Shown: positions 8,024 to 18,647, counted from the stretch's first letter. The stretch is DNA of 29,520 nt from an uncultured Clostridia bacterium (GCA_934462715.1 CAKSIJ010000024.1:1-29520); one strand, 5' to 3'. Made by a program: numbers and translations. Notes: generated from the letters alone by a model not told the origin.

Positions 8024-11000
8024 ATGAAAAAAAGTAGGCTGTTATCTGTTATGCTGTCGGGAGCTATGGCACTTTCGGCGGTGAACGTACCTGTTTCGGC
8101 AGATACGGATAACACAGTAACAAAAACTTATTCACCGTCAAACTGGCTGGTACGTTACGGCGGTCAGTATTCAATGACAGAAATGTCGGAAGTGTCTGTG
8201 AATCAACTTGGAGAAGATAAAAACGGCGTGACAAATAAGTATATAAGAACAGATCAGGACGATTTGTACAGTCAGTATACCATTGCGTCGCCCGATATGT
8301 TAAAAAGCCTGACAATCAATATTCCAAAGCTGAAGCTTGCAAGAGCGTGGGCAGAGGGAGCTGAACAGACAGAGGAAAACCTTGAAGACGCTATTATGGG
8401 AATGAGCTTGTATTATACAACAACAATGAACGAGTTGCCTGCGGACGGAGTGTATTACACATATAATAACGGCAGTGAAGACGTTACAAAAGGCGGAACA
8501 AAGGAGGAGGTAGAGGCTCTGCTTACGGCGTGGCAAGATAAGCTGTTTTTCAACAGAGAGAATGCCAAAGTTCTTATAGATAAAATATCACCGTCAACAT
8601 TCGGAATAACGGACGCACCGTATACAAATAACGTAAAAAAAGCTTATGGTGTGCAGACAACTAAAGTGTATGATGTCAGCAAGGATATTACAGGTGTTGT
8701 TATTGATGACTTGAAAGCGGGAGAAGAGAATAATCAGGTTAAGCTTGACGTTATTTACGGACCTTCCAAAACTTACGGAATATGGGAAAAAGCAAATAAC
8801 TACTATGTTGACAATGTAACTTATCAGAAAGACGCAACACTGACGGCTGTATACGATGTCGACAAAATCGTTGCTGATGTAAATACGGCGCAGAACGCTG
8901 CTGAATTAAAAGCAAAGGTTGTTGAATATGCTCCGCTGTTTGATATTGATGTTACACTGCTGAGAGACGATATTCTTGAAACAAAGCTTGCGTCATATGT
9001 AGGAACAAGCTTTACGGCAGATTCATTCAAGACTGTGCTTGCAACATTAAAGCCGATTGATTCGTCATATAATACGCTTGACCTTTCAAGCGTGTTAAAT
9101 ATGGACGTTATTGCACCCGAAGGCTCGGTTGTTGAAAAAAGCTTCGCTAAAGGCTATGGAGCAACAATACCGCAGATGTGGAAAGATAGAGGATATGCCA
9201 ACGGAGTAATAAAGGCACAGAACGGTGTACCGTTCGCGGTAGATGAGGCGGGATTTGCCGCAGGAGTAAAGGACTCAATAATGTTGGAAAATGCCGATCA
9301 GGAAGCGGTAACGGTTCAGGCATCGGGCGAGAAAGCTGAAAAGCTTTACATAGCATGGGATGCGAAAGACTCATATGACGGTACAGCAATAAAGGTAAAT
9401 TATGCGGATGGAACGAGCAAAACATATAATTTGAATGTATGCGGTCGTTCGTGGCAGAGCGGCAGCAATCCTAATTATGCCGGAGCTGTAATGGATAATG
9501 TGTGGTCGTACAATTACGCAACAACCGAGAACAGCGACGGCAAATATGTTGTCGAGCGTAAAGATGGTGTGACTGCCGGCTTGGGAATGTTTTTTATAGA
9601 TTTGGATACAACAAAAGTACCGGTATCGTACGAATTCAAGGCAACAAGTCAATATTCGTCAATAATTTATGCAATTACCGAATCAACAATGTCAAATGCA
9701 GATATGCAGGCGGTAATCGAACAGGCAAGAACTCTTGAATACGTTTCAACAGCCGAGAACGCAGAGCTTGCAAGAAAGGCATATTCATACGCGGAAGAGC
9801 TTGTAAAACGTAACGTTGCGCTCCAATCGGATTTTGAGGACATTGCAAAACTTGTTAAACAGGCAGCCGCACAGGAAAACGCATATCTTGACATCACCGA
9901 TAAGCTTGACAGCGATATTATAGTAAGCATTAAAGACGGAGAAAATACAAGACCGTCAGACTATAGCGGTAAGGACAACTTCCTTATTCAGCCGATTGCC
10001 GATACAATTGTATTGAATGCACCGTCAGATAAGTCATTTGCGGATTATGAAACAGGTTCGATATTTAAGGTTACGGGAAATAAGGGCAACGGAAACGATT
10101 CGATTAAGATTGCATCTGAGGCTGCCGGAGGAACAGGTGTAATATTTGCTCTGGACGGAAAAATGCTTAAACACATTTCATTCCTGATTGACAGCGCTAA
10201 TGAAGAAGGCATTGACGGCATAACCGGAAGCGGTGCGGAAGCGATTGTAAATTATACCGACGGAACAAGCGATACGATTTCAACCGTTTTAAGCAAAACA
10301 AATACATGGTATACAGGACAAAAGAGAGCAAACATAGGAATAAGCTACGCTCATTATGATTCGGAAACAAAGACATATAAAGACGGATTTACCGGTGATT
10401 ATCCGCACAGCACAGGCGCTACACTGACAGCATTAAGTTTTGATTTGGGCGGATATAAGCAGGCTGATGCATTGAATGCCGAATCATACAGTGCATACAA
10501 AACCGTTAAGTCAATAACTCTGCTGCCCCACGCAACAGCAAATTATTATGTTCTTGCGGCAACAACACAGGCTTATTCAAATGATGTGCTTGTTGAAGCT
10601 ATGAAAACCATTGACAATGTAACAGAGGTCAGTGATGTAACAAAGGATAATGCACAGGACGTTATAAACGCTGTAAATGCAATGGAAGAACTTTATAAGA
10701 GAGCATATTTATCAAAAGAAGAATATGAGGGTTGTATACCGCTGAAAGACGCAGCAGAAGCAATTCAGGGCAAGACAATACTGAAGTTCACACCGTCTGT
10801 TGACGTGAGCGGAGATAATGCGGTTGCAAATCTTGAGTACACAAATACAACAAATAAAGCACAGGACTATGTATTGATTATTGCGGTATATGACAGCAAT
10901 AACAAGCTTGTCGGAGTAAACAGCAAAAACGGAACGGCAAAAGTGAATACGACCGATTCCGATTCCGTAAGCATTGCAAAGCCGTCGAACGCTGCAAACT

Positions 11001-11056
11001 ATAAGGCTTTCGTATGGGACGGCATTAAGACAATGAAACCCCTTGCGGTAGATTAA
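8024..11056 (+). CDS. Large secreted multi-domain protein, candidate glycan-binding protein
   Basis: This is a 1010-residue secreted protein of unknown function. The signal peptide is residues 1-26, ending VPVSA. At least three beta-rich modules follow, separated by short helical linkers: about 35-270, 345-556 and 621-853. The last two contain the same strand motif (VNYADGTSKTY; VNYTDGTSDTI) followed by a Trp (RSWQ; TNTWY). The C-terminal 95 residues form an Ig-like module with AVYDSNNKLVGV and FVWDGIKTMKPL. No catalytic pattern, SLH domain, LPXTG or membrane anchor was seen. It directly follows the importer genes and has clear relatives in the two enzymes and the SLH protein downstream. Binding or positioning the polysaccharide is inferred from module type and position. 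Confidence 0.85.
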   Translation: MKKSRLLSVMLSGAMALSAVNVPVSADTDNTVTKTYSPSNWLVRYGGQYSMTEMSEVSVNQLGEDKNGVTNKYIRTDQDDLYSQYTIASPDMLKSLTINIPKLKLARAWAEGAEQTEENLEDAIMGMSLYYTTTMNELPADGVYYTYNNGSEDVTKGGTKEEVEALLTAWQDKLFFNRENAKVLIDKISPSTFGITDAPYTNNVKKAYGVQTTKVYDVSKDITGVVIDDLKAGEENNQVKLDVIYGPSKTYGIWEKANNYYVDNVTYQKDATLTAVYDVDKIVADVNTAQNAAELKAKVVEYAPLFDIDVTLLRDDILETKLASYVGTSFTADSFKTVLATLKPIDSSYNTLDLSSVLNMDVIAPEGSVVEKSFAKGYGATIPQMWKDRGYANGVIKAQNGVPFAVDEAGFAAGVKDSIMLENADQEAVTVQASGEKAEKLYIAWDAKDSYDGTAIKVNYADGTSKTYNLNVCGRSWQSGSNPNYAGAVMDNVWSYNYATTENSDGKYVVERKDGVTAGLGMFFIDLDTTKVPVSYEFKATSQYSSIIYAITESTMSNADMQAVIEQARTLEYVSTAENAELARKAYSYAEELVKRNVALQSDFEDIAKLVKQAAAQENAYLDITDKLDSDIIVSIKDGENTRPSDYSGKDNFLIQPIADTIVLNAPSDKSFADYETGSIFKVTGNKGNGNDSIKIASEAAGGTGVIFALDGKMLKHISFLIDSANEEGIDGITGSGAEAIVNYTDGTSDTISTVLSKTNTWYTGQKRANIGISYAHYDSETKTYKDGFTGDYPHSTGATLTALSFDLGGYKQADALNAESYSAYKTVKSITLLPHATANYYVLAATTQAYSNDVLVEAMKTIDNVTEVSDVTKDNAQDVINAVNAMEELYKRAYLSKEEYEGCIPLKDAAEAIQGKTILKFTPSVDVSGDNAVANLEYTNTTNKAQDYVLIIAVYDSNNKLVGVNSKNGTAKVNTTDSDSVSIAKPSNAANYKAFVWDGIKTMKPLAVD

Positions 11057-11075
11057 AATTAATTAAAACATCAAA

Positions 11076-11108
11076 TTTCACGGGGCGGCTTGCGCCGCCC
11101 TTGTGAAA
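11076..11108 (+). terminator. Strong intergenic hairpin, possible partial terminator or mRNA processing signal
   Basis: GGGCGGC (11083-11089) pairs perfectly with GCCGCCC (11094-11100) around a TTGC loop. An outer stem TTTCAC (11076-11081) pairs with GTGAAA (11103-11108). No T-run follows, so it is not a standard intrinsic terminator. Lying between two operon genes, it may stabilise the upstream mRNA, which encodes importer and binding proteins, or partly stop transcription. Confidence 0.6.
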
Positions 11109-11130
11109 AATACAAATGGAGGAGTTAAAT

Positions 11131-14100
11131 ATGAAGAGAGGTTTTCTTAAAGCATTAAGCCTTGTATTGGCATTATCCGTCATTCCTTTCAATTTTGCTT
11201 TTGCACAGGAAAATTTGGAACAGCGGATAAATCTCACGTTTGACAGCGATATATTTATTAAACAGTCAACAAAGAGTATAGGAAGCTCATATTTTGATAA
11301 TAAGCCGTATTATGACGGAGAAAAATATCCGTCCGAAATAACTATAGGCGGCATGACTTACAGTATAGACGGTGATATGGACTCTAAAAAGGTCGACGCT
11401 TTGGCGGTTGACAATGAAGATGTAACGATTCACATAAATAATAATGCCGTAAAGCAGATAGGGCTTATAATGGTTTCAAGGGAAACTTCGGCTTCCGATA
11501 AAGTAAAGATAAAGGTAAACTACGAATCGGGAGTAAGCCAAGAGTATACTGCCGACTTGTATAACATGGAAACAGCTTCTGATAAAGCAGATGACGGACA
11601 AAATCCGATTGAAGTCATAAAGAAAGGTGCGAGATCATATCTGCCGACGTTGGATACAAGCAGAACGGTATATTTGAACAGTACCGTTATAGATTTGTCG
11701 GAAAGCTTATATAAAAACGTGAAAGTGCAGTCTGTTACGCTTTCGGCAAAGGATTATAAATATTACGTTATTTCGGCAAGTCAGATTAATTTCTCACAGT
11801 CTGAAATTGATGAACAGACTAAAGAACTGATACGGGATACATACGCTAAATACATTAATTTAAATTATCTGCAGCTATATGACGGAGAAAACGGAACAAC
11901 CATAGACGGAGCAAAGGAATTACAGTCAGCACTGCTGGCACAGATTGGAAATATGCCTGAGGCAACGCACGAAAATATTGACAAAATAAATATGCTTACA
12001 GAGGGTGCGGAGCTGTACAAAGAAATTTACGGCTATAAAACCGAAATTGAAAATAATGAGAATAAATATCTTGACATTCCGAGCGATTTTGACGATTTGA
12101 GCGATACCGAGCTGACAGCTGGCGATTTTGCGGAACTCGAAAGACTGCTCGGACTGTATGAAAGCTATGAAAAGGCGAATATCGAACGTCTTGATGAGCT
12201 TACAAAACATTACGACTTGACCAATAAGGTTGATTACAAAATTAATACGGAAAATAAAAGTAAGCTTCAGTTGCTTTACAATGCCTATAAAAAGGCGGCG
12301 TTAAAGGACGAGCTGAAAATAAAGATAGATAAACTGTACGGAAATTATATTGATAAGGATATATCAGAAATAACCGATAAAGACGAAAATAATTTAAAAA
12401 AGCTTGTTTCATATTTTGATGAGGCAGACGAAAACAAAATAGTATTTAATGAATATAAGGCAGATTATATAAGGCATCTGCTTAACGATTATAAAAAGTA
12501 TATCGGCAGCGAGAATACAATCCCAACCGATATAAGCAAATATTACAATGTTGATATGCTTGCAAATCCCGGTGAAAAAGCCGATGCGGACACATGGTAT
12601 GAATGTGCCGATAATCTGCGCGGAGACAAGTTTACAACAAAGGGCAGTTATCATTGGGGAATAACAAACTATGACATCACGACAAATGTGCTGACAATGC
12701 CCGAATATGAATATGTGAGAACCGAAACGACTGACCCGAATACGGAAATAACATCGGTGAAATATCCGTTCACAAAGACGGGAAAAAATATTGATTTTAT
12801 TATTCCGCAAAACGGATTGACGGCAGGGAAGCTTGACGCAATGCTTGTTAAGTCGGGAACGTCACAAGGTGTTACAATAGATTTGAGCGGCGGATTCAGT
12901 GAAAAAATATATCTTCTTGCGGCTGTTGCAAATATGGCAGAGCTAAAACCGATTGTAAATTATACGGACGGTACAAGCAACGAGATTTCGGTAAGGGCAC
13001 ATTCAGCGGGTCAGGTTGTAAACGAGATAAGAAATCAGCGCAATACATATCCCGATACTGCAGCAAATATAACGTCGGGAGATTACAAAGACTATAATAT
13101 GGCAAAAACCGGTGTAATATATGCGCCTGACGAAAATACGACAAACGGATTTGTGGTTTACAGCATAAAGACAAATTCGGAAAAACAGTTAAAGAGCGTT
13201 ACACTGAATGGCACATCCGTAAATTATACGGTTATAGGCATATCCGAAAAGCCCGTATCAAACAGCGTTATTACCGAAAGAGTAAACGAACTGTATGATG
13301 AAGTTGTGATAGGCGGAAACAATGACATAAAAAAGGTGTCGGATTTGGTTTTGAACTATAACGAGGCAAGAAAAAGAGGATTGTATTTTGAAAAGGTTGA
13401 CGAAGCTGTAATGGAACAGCTTTCAGGCAAGGTTTTGACCGCAGAAATCAGCGCAGCACGGTATGATAAAAACACAGTAAAAGCAAAAGCTGAATTTTCG
13501 GTTCCCGTTACAAAAGAAAGTGCGGAGAAAAATATAACGGCAAAGCTTGACGGTGTTGCGGCTGACGGAGTAACAGTAACCGTAAGCGGCGATGGAATGA
13601 GCGCCGATATTGAAATTCCCGTAACACGCAGGGGTATTGAAAATCTGACAATCACTGCAGGCTCGCAGATTAGCATAGAAAAATATCCCGATATAAAAAT
13701 GCTTAACAGCTGCGAAATAAAATTGAGTATTCCGCCCTATATTACCGCTGAAATGAATGAAAATTCCGTTACGGTAGTAAATAACTCGCAAACATCGCAA
13801 AAGTATTTGATTTATATTACCTCCGAAAAGGACGGTAAGGCGGTTAATGTATCAAAGAAAATCGGAAACATCGGTGCAGGCGAGGAAAAGACGGAAATGT
13901 TTATGGCTGCGCAGGAAACACAGCAAAATGCAGCGGTTCTCGATGCGGATACCTTTGAGCCGTTATGCGAAATAACCGAGCCGGCAGCGGCAGTTTCGGC
14001 AACTGATCTCACCGCCGATTACAGACAGCCCGAGCTTCTGCTTGAAAATGATACCGTGAAGATATGCGGTTTTACACCGTCAAAGACAGAAAGCAGGATA

Positions 14101-15627
14101 GTTGTTCTGGATATAGAAAATGCAGAGCAGGCGCCGCTTTATACCGGCGAAACAATGACAAACAATGACGGATATTTTGAATTTAATATTTCGCTTAATA
14201 CCGACTTGATAAATGCGTCCGGATATTTGAATATAACGCTGGGCGGCGATGATTTTACACAGCCGTACAAGAACAGCGTCGTTTATTTCCCGATAAGCGC
14301 TGACAGAACAAATGTAGTAAATGCGCTAAGAAATGCGCCCGATGTAAACGGTACGGAACAGCTTTTGGAAACAGCGCAAAAGGCATTGTCGCTTAATTTT
14401 GCACCGTTTGCGGAACTTATGAAAGATTCACAGACAAAAAGTAAGCTTGCAAAGAGAGTTTACGGTATAAGAGGTTCAATTCCGTCAATTGCGGAAAGCG
14501 ACAGTGACGATACAAAGCGCAAAGCAGTGTCGGCGGCACAGAAGCTGATTAAGCAGCAAGCTGTTATTGAGGCAATGGAGTCGGGAAAAAATGAGTTATT
14601 TGCAGGTGATACGGGACTGTTGTATAACGATGTTATGGAATATTCGTCAATTGATAAAAACGGCGTGAATTTATATAACATTTACAAAAATGATTTGTCA
14701 TCTGACGGAATGGCGGCTGTTACAAAGGATTTGTCAGGCAAGAGTTATTCGGATATTGGTGAAGTTTATTCGGAGCTGGCAAAATCAATTATACTTAATA
14801 CAATAAAGTATCCGAAGTATACGACCGTTTCAAGAGTTAAAAAGGTTTTGACAAAAGCAAATGCAAGTATTGTGAAAATCGATATAAGCAAGTATTTGAA
14901 TTTAACGGATACATCAACAGCCGACAGCTATATTGCAAATATGAATCCGTCGTCACTCAAAGACATAACGGATTATATTTCTACTCTTTCATCGGGAACT
15001 TCGGACAGACCGGGTTCCGGCAGCAGCGGAAGCGGCGGCGGAAATGTTCCGACAACTCCGCTATGGAACCAGAAAGAGCTTGAAGAACAAAATACAAAAA
15101 ATGACGGTTTTAATGATTTGCCGAAAGACCACTGGGCATATAATGCGGTATATGGACTGAAACAAAAAGGCATAATAAACGGCAAGGATGAAAACAGCTT
15201 TAAACCGAACGACAGGGTTACAAGAGCGGAATTTGTAAAAATGGTGTGCATAGCCAAAAATATTAGCGGCGGCATTAATGTTGAGTTTTCGGACGTACTT
15301 GACAGCGTATGGTATGCGCCGTATGTAAAAGCCGCATATGCTGCAGGAATTGTAAACGGTATATCACAAACGGAGTTCGGAGCAGAGATTCCTATATCAA
15401 GACAGGATATATGCGCTGTTTTATATCGTCTTGCAGGATCACCGCAGGCGGAAAAGGCAAGCTTTGATGATGCCGATACAATATCGGATTATGCACAAAA
15501 TGCGGTTGGTTATTTTGCCGGCAAGAAAATTGTGAACGGTTTTGAAAACAATCGTTTCAAACCTTTGGAATATGCAACAAGAGCACAGGCTGCTGTTATA
15601 ATTTATAATTATCTTAATGCCGAATAA
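11131..15627 (+). CDS. Giant SLH-anchored multi-domain surface protein
   Basis: This is a 1498-residue exported protein. A signal peptide (about 1-24, ending FAFAQE) is followed by a beta module (25-235), a long helical region (about 240-455), a second beta module with VNYTDGTSNEI (about 464-710), SbsA-type Ig domains (about 768-955, with EFSVPVTKESAEKNIT), a beta module with NNDGYFEFNIS and GGDDF (955-1060), and a helical domain (1060-1287). A Ser/Gly linker (1289-1308) precedes three SLH domains (about 1325, 1384 and 1443 to the end). SLH domains bind secondary cell-wall polymer, so it should sit on the cell surface. ATG 11131 follows GGAGGAG; an upstream ATG at 11116 would include that ribosome site. 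There is no recognisable catalytic domain. A glycan-capturing role is inferred. Confidence 0.88.
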   Translation: MKRGFLKALSLVLALSVIPFNFAFAQENLEQRINLTFDSDIFIKQSTKSIGSSYFDNKPYYDGEKYPSEITIGGMTYSIDGDMDSKKVDALAVDNEDVTIHINNNAVKQIGLIMVSRETSASDKVKIKVNYESGVSQEYTADLYNMETASDKADDGQNPIEVIKKGARSYLPTLDTSRTVYLNSTVIDLSESLYKNVKVQSVTLSAKDYKYYVISASQINFSQSEIDEQTKELIRDTYAKYINLNYLQLYDGENGTTIDGAKELQSALLAQIGNMPEATHENIDKINMLTEGAELYKEIYGYKTEIENNENKYLDIPSDFDDLSDTELTAGDFAELERLLGLYESYEKANIERLDELTKHYDLTNKVDYKINTENKSKLQLLYNAYKKAALKDELKIKIDKLYGNYIDKDISEITDKDENNLKKLVSYFDEADENKIVFNEYKADYIRHLLNDYKKYIGSENTIPTDISKYYNVDMLANPGEKADADTWYECADNLRGDKFTTKGSYHWGITNYDITTNVLTMPEYEYVRTETTDPNTEITSVKYPFTKTGKNIDFIIPQNGLTAGKLDAMLVKSGTSQGVTIDLSGGFSEKIYLLAAVANMAELKPIVNYTDGTSNEISVRAHSAGQVVNEIRNQRNTYPDTAANITSGDYKDYNMAKTGVIYAPDENTTNGFVVYSIKTNSEKQLKSVTLNGTSVNYTVIGISEKPVSNSVITERVNELYDEVVIGGNNDIKKVSDLVLNYNEARKRGLYFEKVDEAVMEQLSGKVLTAEISAARYDKNTVKAKAEFSVPVTKESAEKNITAKLDGVAADGVTVTVSGDGMSADIEIPVTRRGIENLTITAGSQISIEKYPDIKMLNSCEIKLSIPPYITAEMNENSVTVVNNSQTSQKYLIYITSEKDGKAVNVSKKIGNIGAGEEKTEMFMAAQETQQNAAVLDADTFEPLCEITEPAAAVSATDLTADYRQPELLLENDTVKICGFTPSKTESRIVVLDIENAEQAPLYTGETMTNNDGYFEFNISLNTDLINASGYLNITLGGDDFTQPYKNSVVYFPISADRTNVVNALRNAPDVNGTEQLLETAQKALSLNFAPFAELMKDSQTKSKLAKRVYGIRGSIPSIAESDSDDTKRKAVSAAQKLIKQQAVIEAMESGKNELFAGDTGLLYNDVMEYSSIDKNGVNLYNIYKNDLSSDGMAAVTKDLSGKSYSDIGEVYSELAKSIILNTIKYPKYTTVSRVKKVLTKANASIVKIDISKYLNLTDTSTADSYIANMNPSSLKDITDYISTLSSGTSDRPGSGSSGSGGGNVPTTPLWNQKELEEQNTKNDGFNDLPKDHWAYNAVYGLKQKGIINGKDENSFKPNDRVTRAEFVKMVCIAKNISGGINVEFSDVLDSVWYAPYVKAAYAAGIVNGISQTEFGAEIPISRQDICAVLYRLAGSPQAEKASFDDADTISDYAQNAVGYFAGKKIVNGFENNRFKPLEYATRAQAAVIIYNYLNAE

Positions 15628-15650
15628 CCGGGAAAGGATAGGTTACATAC

Positions 15651-18620
15651 ATGAAAAAACTATTATCATTTATATTGACAATCTCAATGCTTTTATCCGC
15701 AATACCCATATTTGCCGACAGCTTCAGCGACGTTGAGGATTCGGTGGCAATTGATGTTGTTAGCGGCTTGGGTATTATGAACGGAAATACTGACGGAACA
15801 TTTTTGCCGGACGATAATTTGACAAGAGCCGATTTTGCACAGATTATTGCAAATATTTATCATTACGGTTCAACGGACGATGGTATTACCGAATGGAAAC
15901 AAAGCTTTTTTGACGGAGTACTTGAAGAAACCGATTTAATTCCCGAAGATGTAATGAATATGACGACTGACGATATATTCGATGATGTTTCCTCAAGCAG
16001 CGAAACATACAAGGCTATTGCGCTTGTAAACAGCCTTGGAATTATGGTCGGAGTGGGAAACGGAAATTTTGAGCCTGACGCAAATGTTACCGTTGAACAG
16101 GCACTCAAGGTTATCCTTACGATGATGGGCTATGGTTATCAGGCTGCGTTAAAAGGCGGTTACCCGAACGGCTACAGAGCTATTTCGTCCGAAAAAGGTC
16201 TGACCGATGGAATTGACAATATTTCAAAATATGCAACAAGACGTGATATTGCACAGATTCTTTATAATGCGCTTGACGTTGAGCTTATGCAGTTGGTTAC
16301 CGAAGATGGAAGAATATCGTATAAGCAAATAAAGGGCGACACATTTTTGACAAAGCTCCTTGAGATTGATTCAAAAAACGGAAGAATTACGAATAACGGT
16401 AATACAAGTCTTACGGAAGCAGAGTTGCCGTACGGAGATTTTATCATAGTCAACGATCAAAAATATATGCTGAATGACGATATGCAATATGCGTCGGAAT
16501 ATATAGGCAGAAGTGTAAAATATTATTATTCGATCAGCGATGACAATGAGGGAGAGCTTATATATGTACGCCCCGACGGTAAGGACAATGCCGTAACGTT
16601 TGACATAAACGATTTTGAAAAGTACGAAAATTCACAGATCGTATATTTTGATGGGAACAGAGATAAAACGGTAAACCTGAAATCAACGCCGTTTGTTATT
16701 AAAAACGGTGCGGCATTATCGGAATTTTCCGAAGATGATTTTAAGTTTAATTACGGAACGGTGACTGTTGTAAGACCGCAGAAAGAAAACAGGGCTGATT
16801 TGATTATAATCAAAACGATGCAGAACTTTAATATAGATTCGGTCGATTCGGCAAATGAGATAATATATTCCGCGTCATCTCCGATGGGAAAATCTCTCGA
16901 CATAAACACAGATAGCAAAAGAGTAACGGTTTACAATTCAATCGGTGATAAAAAAGGAATCGAGGCTTTGTACAGCGGAGCGGTAACTACGATTTGCTAT
17001 GGTGAAAATGTTGTTGAAATATACATAAGCGAGAAAACCGAGCAGAATATAAAGGTTGACGGAACAAAGACGAATGATAATGACGAATATGTTATACATT
17101 CGGGAGATAAAGAATTTATAATATCGAAGGATTATACAGACATGGGCGCTGAGATGCCCAAGCCGGGGCAGACATATAAATTCAAGCTTGATTATCTCGG
17201 TAATGTTGTCGGAATTACGAACGTATCTGCCGACTACGGCGTTGCGTTTATGAATAACGTAAAGACATACGAAGATGACATCGGTAATGTTGTAAGAATA
17301 TCGTATTTTGATATGTCAACAAGCAAATATCAAAGAGGCTATCTTGCGCAGAAAGTGAAGATAATAAACACAGACGATTCTTCAAAAACATATAATCTCG
17401 GGAAAGCGTCAAATGCCGCATTTAATCTTCTTGACGAATACATTCATAAGGTGATTGACGGCAAGAGCGAAAGAGTCGGAGGTATGTTCAGATACAAAGC
17501 AAACGAGGACGGCGAATTTACCGAAATAGAGCTTGCAGGAGTTCAGGAGGATTCAAGTGATGATTCATCAAGATTGGTTGAAATAAAGCTTGACGAGAGC
17601 GGCTCGAATCCGCATATGTATAACGGAAACTCTGTTATAGGCGGAAAGGCGATTGTTACCGACTCAACAAAATTCTTGCGCTGCGATTACCGTGCAAGTA
17701 ATTTTGACAGCGATGCCGGATATTCGCTCTCAAGAAGAAACGAGTATCGGGAGGGCGGTATATATGATATGCGCTTGTACTCGACCGTGAAAAATTCACC
17801 GGTTGCGGAATATGTAATTCACACAGCGGATGCAGCAAGCGGAATAACAGTTGACAACGACCAGAAAATCGGCATAATAACGGATATGTACGAAGGGCTT
17901 AACGACGATGACGACGGAGCAATGTTTGTAAAGATGGGAACAAATGATTACGAGGTTGAGGACGGAGTTTTTGACGTCGGCAATGTTAAAAATGTACAGG
18001 GTGCAACATATTATACAGACGGTAACGGAGCTCGGCATGATTTTGAAATAGAAACAGGCGACATAATCAGATATGCCTTAAACAGCGACGGCAGAATTAA
18101 CGAGATTCAGCTTCTGTATGACGCAAATGCCGATTACAGCTCGGGAATTACGATTAATTCAAAGGTATACAAGGGCTTTTCAAGTCACGGTAATATTGCC
18201 GGCTGTGTAGACGGATATTATGAAGACATTTACGCGAATTCAAATCCGTTTGTCAAAGATGAAAAGGGTGACGGATTTTCAACGGACGCATATGCTTGGA
18301 CATACTATAACGGAAATATGCGTGTTATGATAGGCAGTGTGTTGAGAGTAGGTTCGGGGTATATAACCACAACGACAAGAAACCTCAAAGAAAATCCGGG
18401 AACAGTTACAAACGGGTTTGACGGCGTTTATACGACAAACCTATATAACAGAACAACATTCACATTGGTAACGGTAAGCGGAAGAAATAAGGTAACCGTT
18501 TCAACAAACAGCACATCGGATTTAAGATCGTATCTGTCTGCCGGCAGTGGCTGCGACAAAATAATAATAACTTCAAGACTTGGCGGCGCCGTAAATGCGG
18601 TGGTATACAGATATGAATAA
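15651..18620 (+). CDS. SLH-domain S-layer-like protein, beta-rich C-terminal part
   Basis: This is a 989-residue exported protein. Signal peptide 1-22 (ending PIFA) is followed by SLH domains at about 25-72 (FSDVEDSVAIDVVSGLGIMNG), 108-160 (VNSLGIMVGVGNGNFEPD) and a weaker third to 212 (YATRRDIAQILYNAL). The remaining 770 residues are beta-strand-rich and I recognise no family. Repeated short motifs such as LDYLGNVVGI and NSDGRINEIQLL suggest tandem small beta domains. The placement of SLH at the N-terminus, opposite to the preceding gene, is typical of clostridial S-layer proteins. It starts at ATG 15651 with GGGAAAGGATAGG upstream, 23 bp after the previous stop. It could be a structural or scaffold component displayed next to the enzymes; no enzymatic motif was seen. 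Confidence 0.85.
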   Translation: MKKLLSFILTISMLLSAIPIFADSFSDVEDSVAIDVVSGLGIMNGNTDGTFLPDDNLTRADFAQIIANIYHYGSTDDGITEWKQSFFDGVLEETDLIPEDVMNMTTDDIFDDVSSSSETYKAIALVNSLGIMVGVGNGNFEPDANVTVEQALKVILTMMGYGYQAALKGGYPNGYRAISSEKGLTDGIDNISKYATRRDIAQILYNALDVELMQLVTEDGRISYKQIKGDTFLTKLLEIDSKNGRITNNGNTSLTEAELPYGDFIIVNDQKYMLNDDMQYASEYIGRSVKYYYSISDDNEGELIYVRPDGKDNAVTFDINDFEKYENSQIVYFDGNRDKTVNLKSTPFVIKNGAALSEFSEDDFKFNYGTVTVVRPQKENRADLIIIKTMQNFNIDSVDSANEIIYSASSPMGKSLDINTDSKRVTVYNSIGDKKGIEALYSGAVTTICYGENVVEIYISEKTEQNIKVDGTKTNDNDEYVIHSGDKEFIISKDYTDMGAEMPKPGQTYKFKLDYLGNVVGITNVSADYGVAFMNNVKTYEDDIGNVVRISYFDMSTSKYQRGYLAQKVKIINTDDSSKTYNLGKASNAAFNLLDEYIHKVIDGKSERVGGMFRYKANEDGEFTEIELAGVQEDSSDDSSRLVEIKLDESGSNPHMYNGNSVIGGKAIVTDSTKFLRCDYRASNFDSDAGYSLSRRNEYREGGIYDMRLYSTVKNSPVAEYVIHTADAASGITVDNDQKIGIITDMYEGLNDDDDGAMFVKMGTNDYEVEDGVFDVGNVKNVQGATYYTDGNGARHDFEIETGDIIRYALNSDGRINEIQLLYDANADYSSGITINSKVYKGFSSHGNIAGCVDGYYEDIYANSNPFVKDEKGDGFSTDAYAWTYYNGNMRVMIGSVLRVGSGYITTTTRNLKENPGTVTNGFDGVYTTNLYNRTTFTLVTVSGRNKVTVSTNSTSDLRSYLSAGSGCDKIIITSRLGGAVNAVVYRYE

Positions 18621-18647
18621 TGAAATGAGGAAAGGAATGATGTATTT

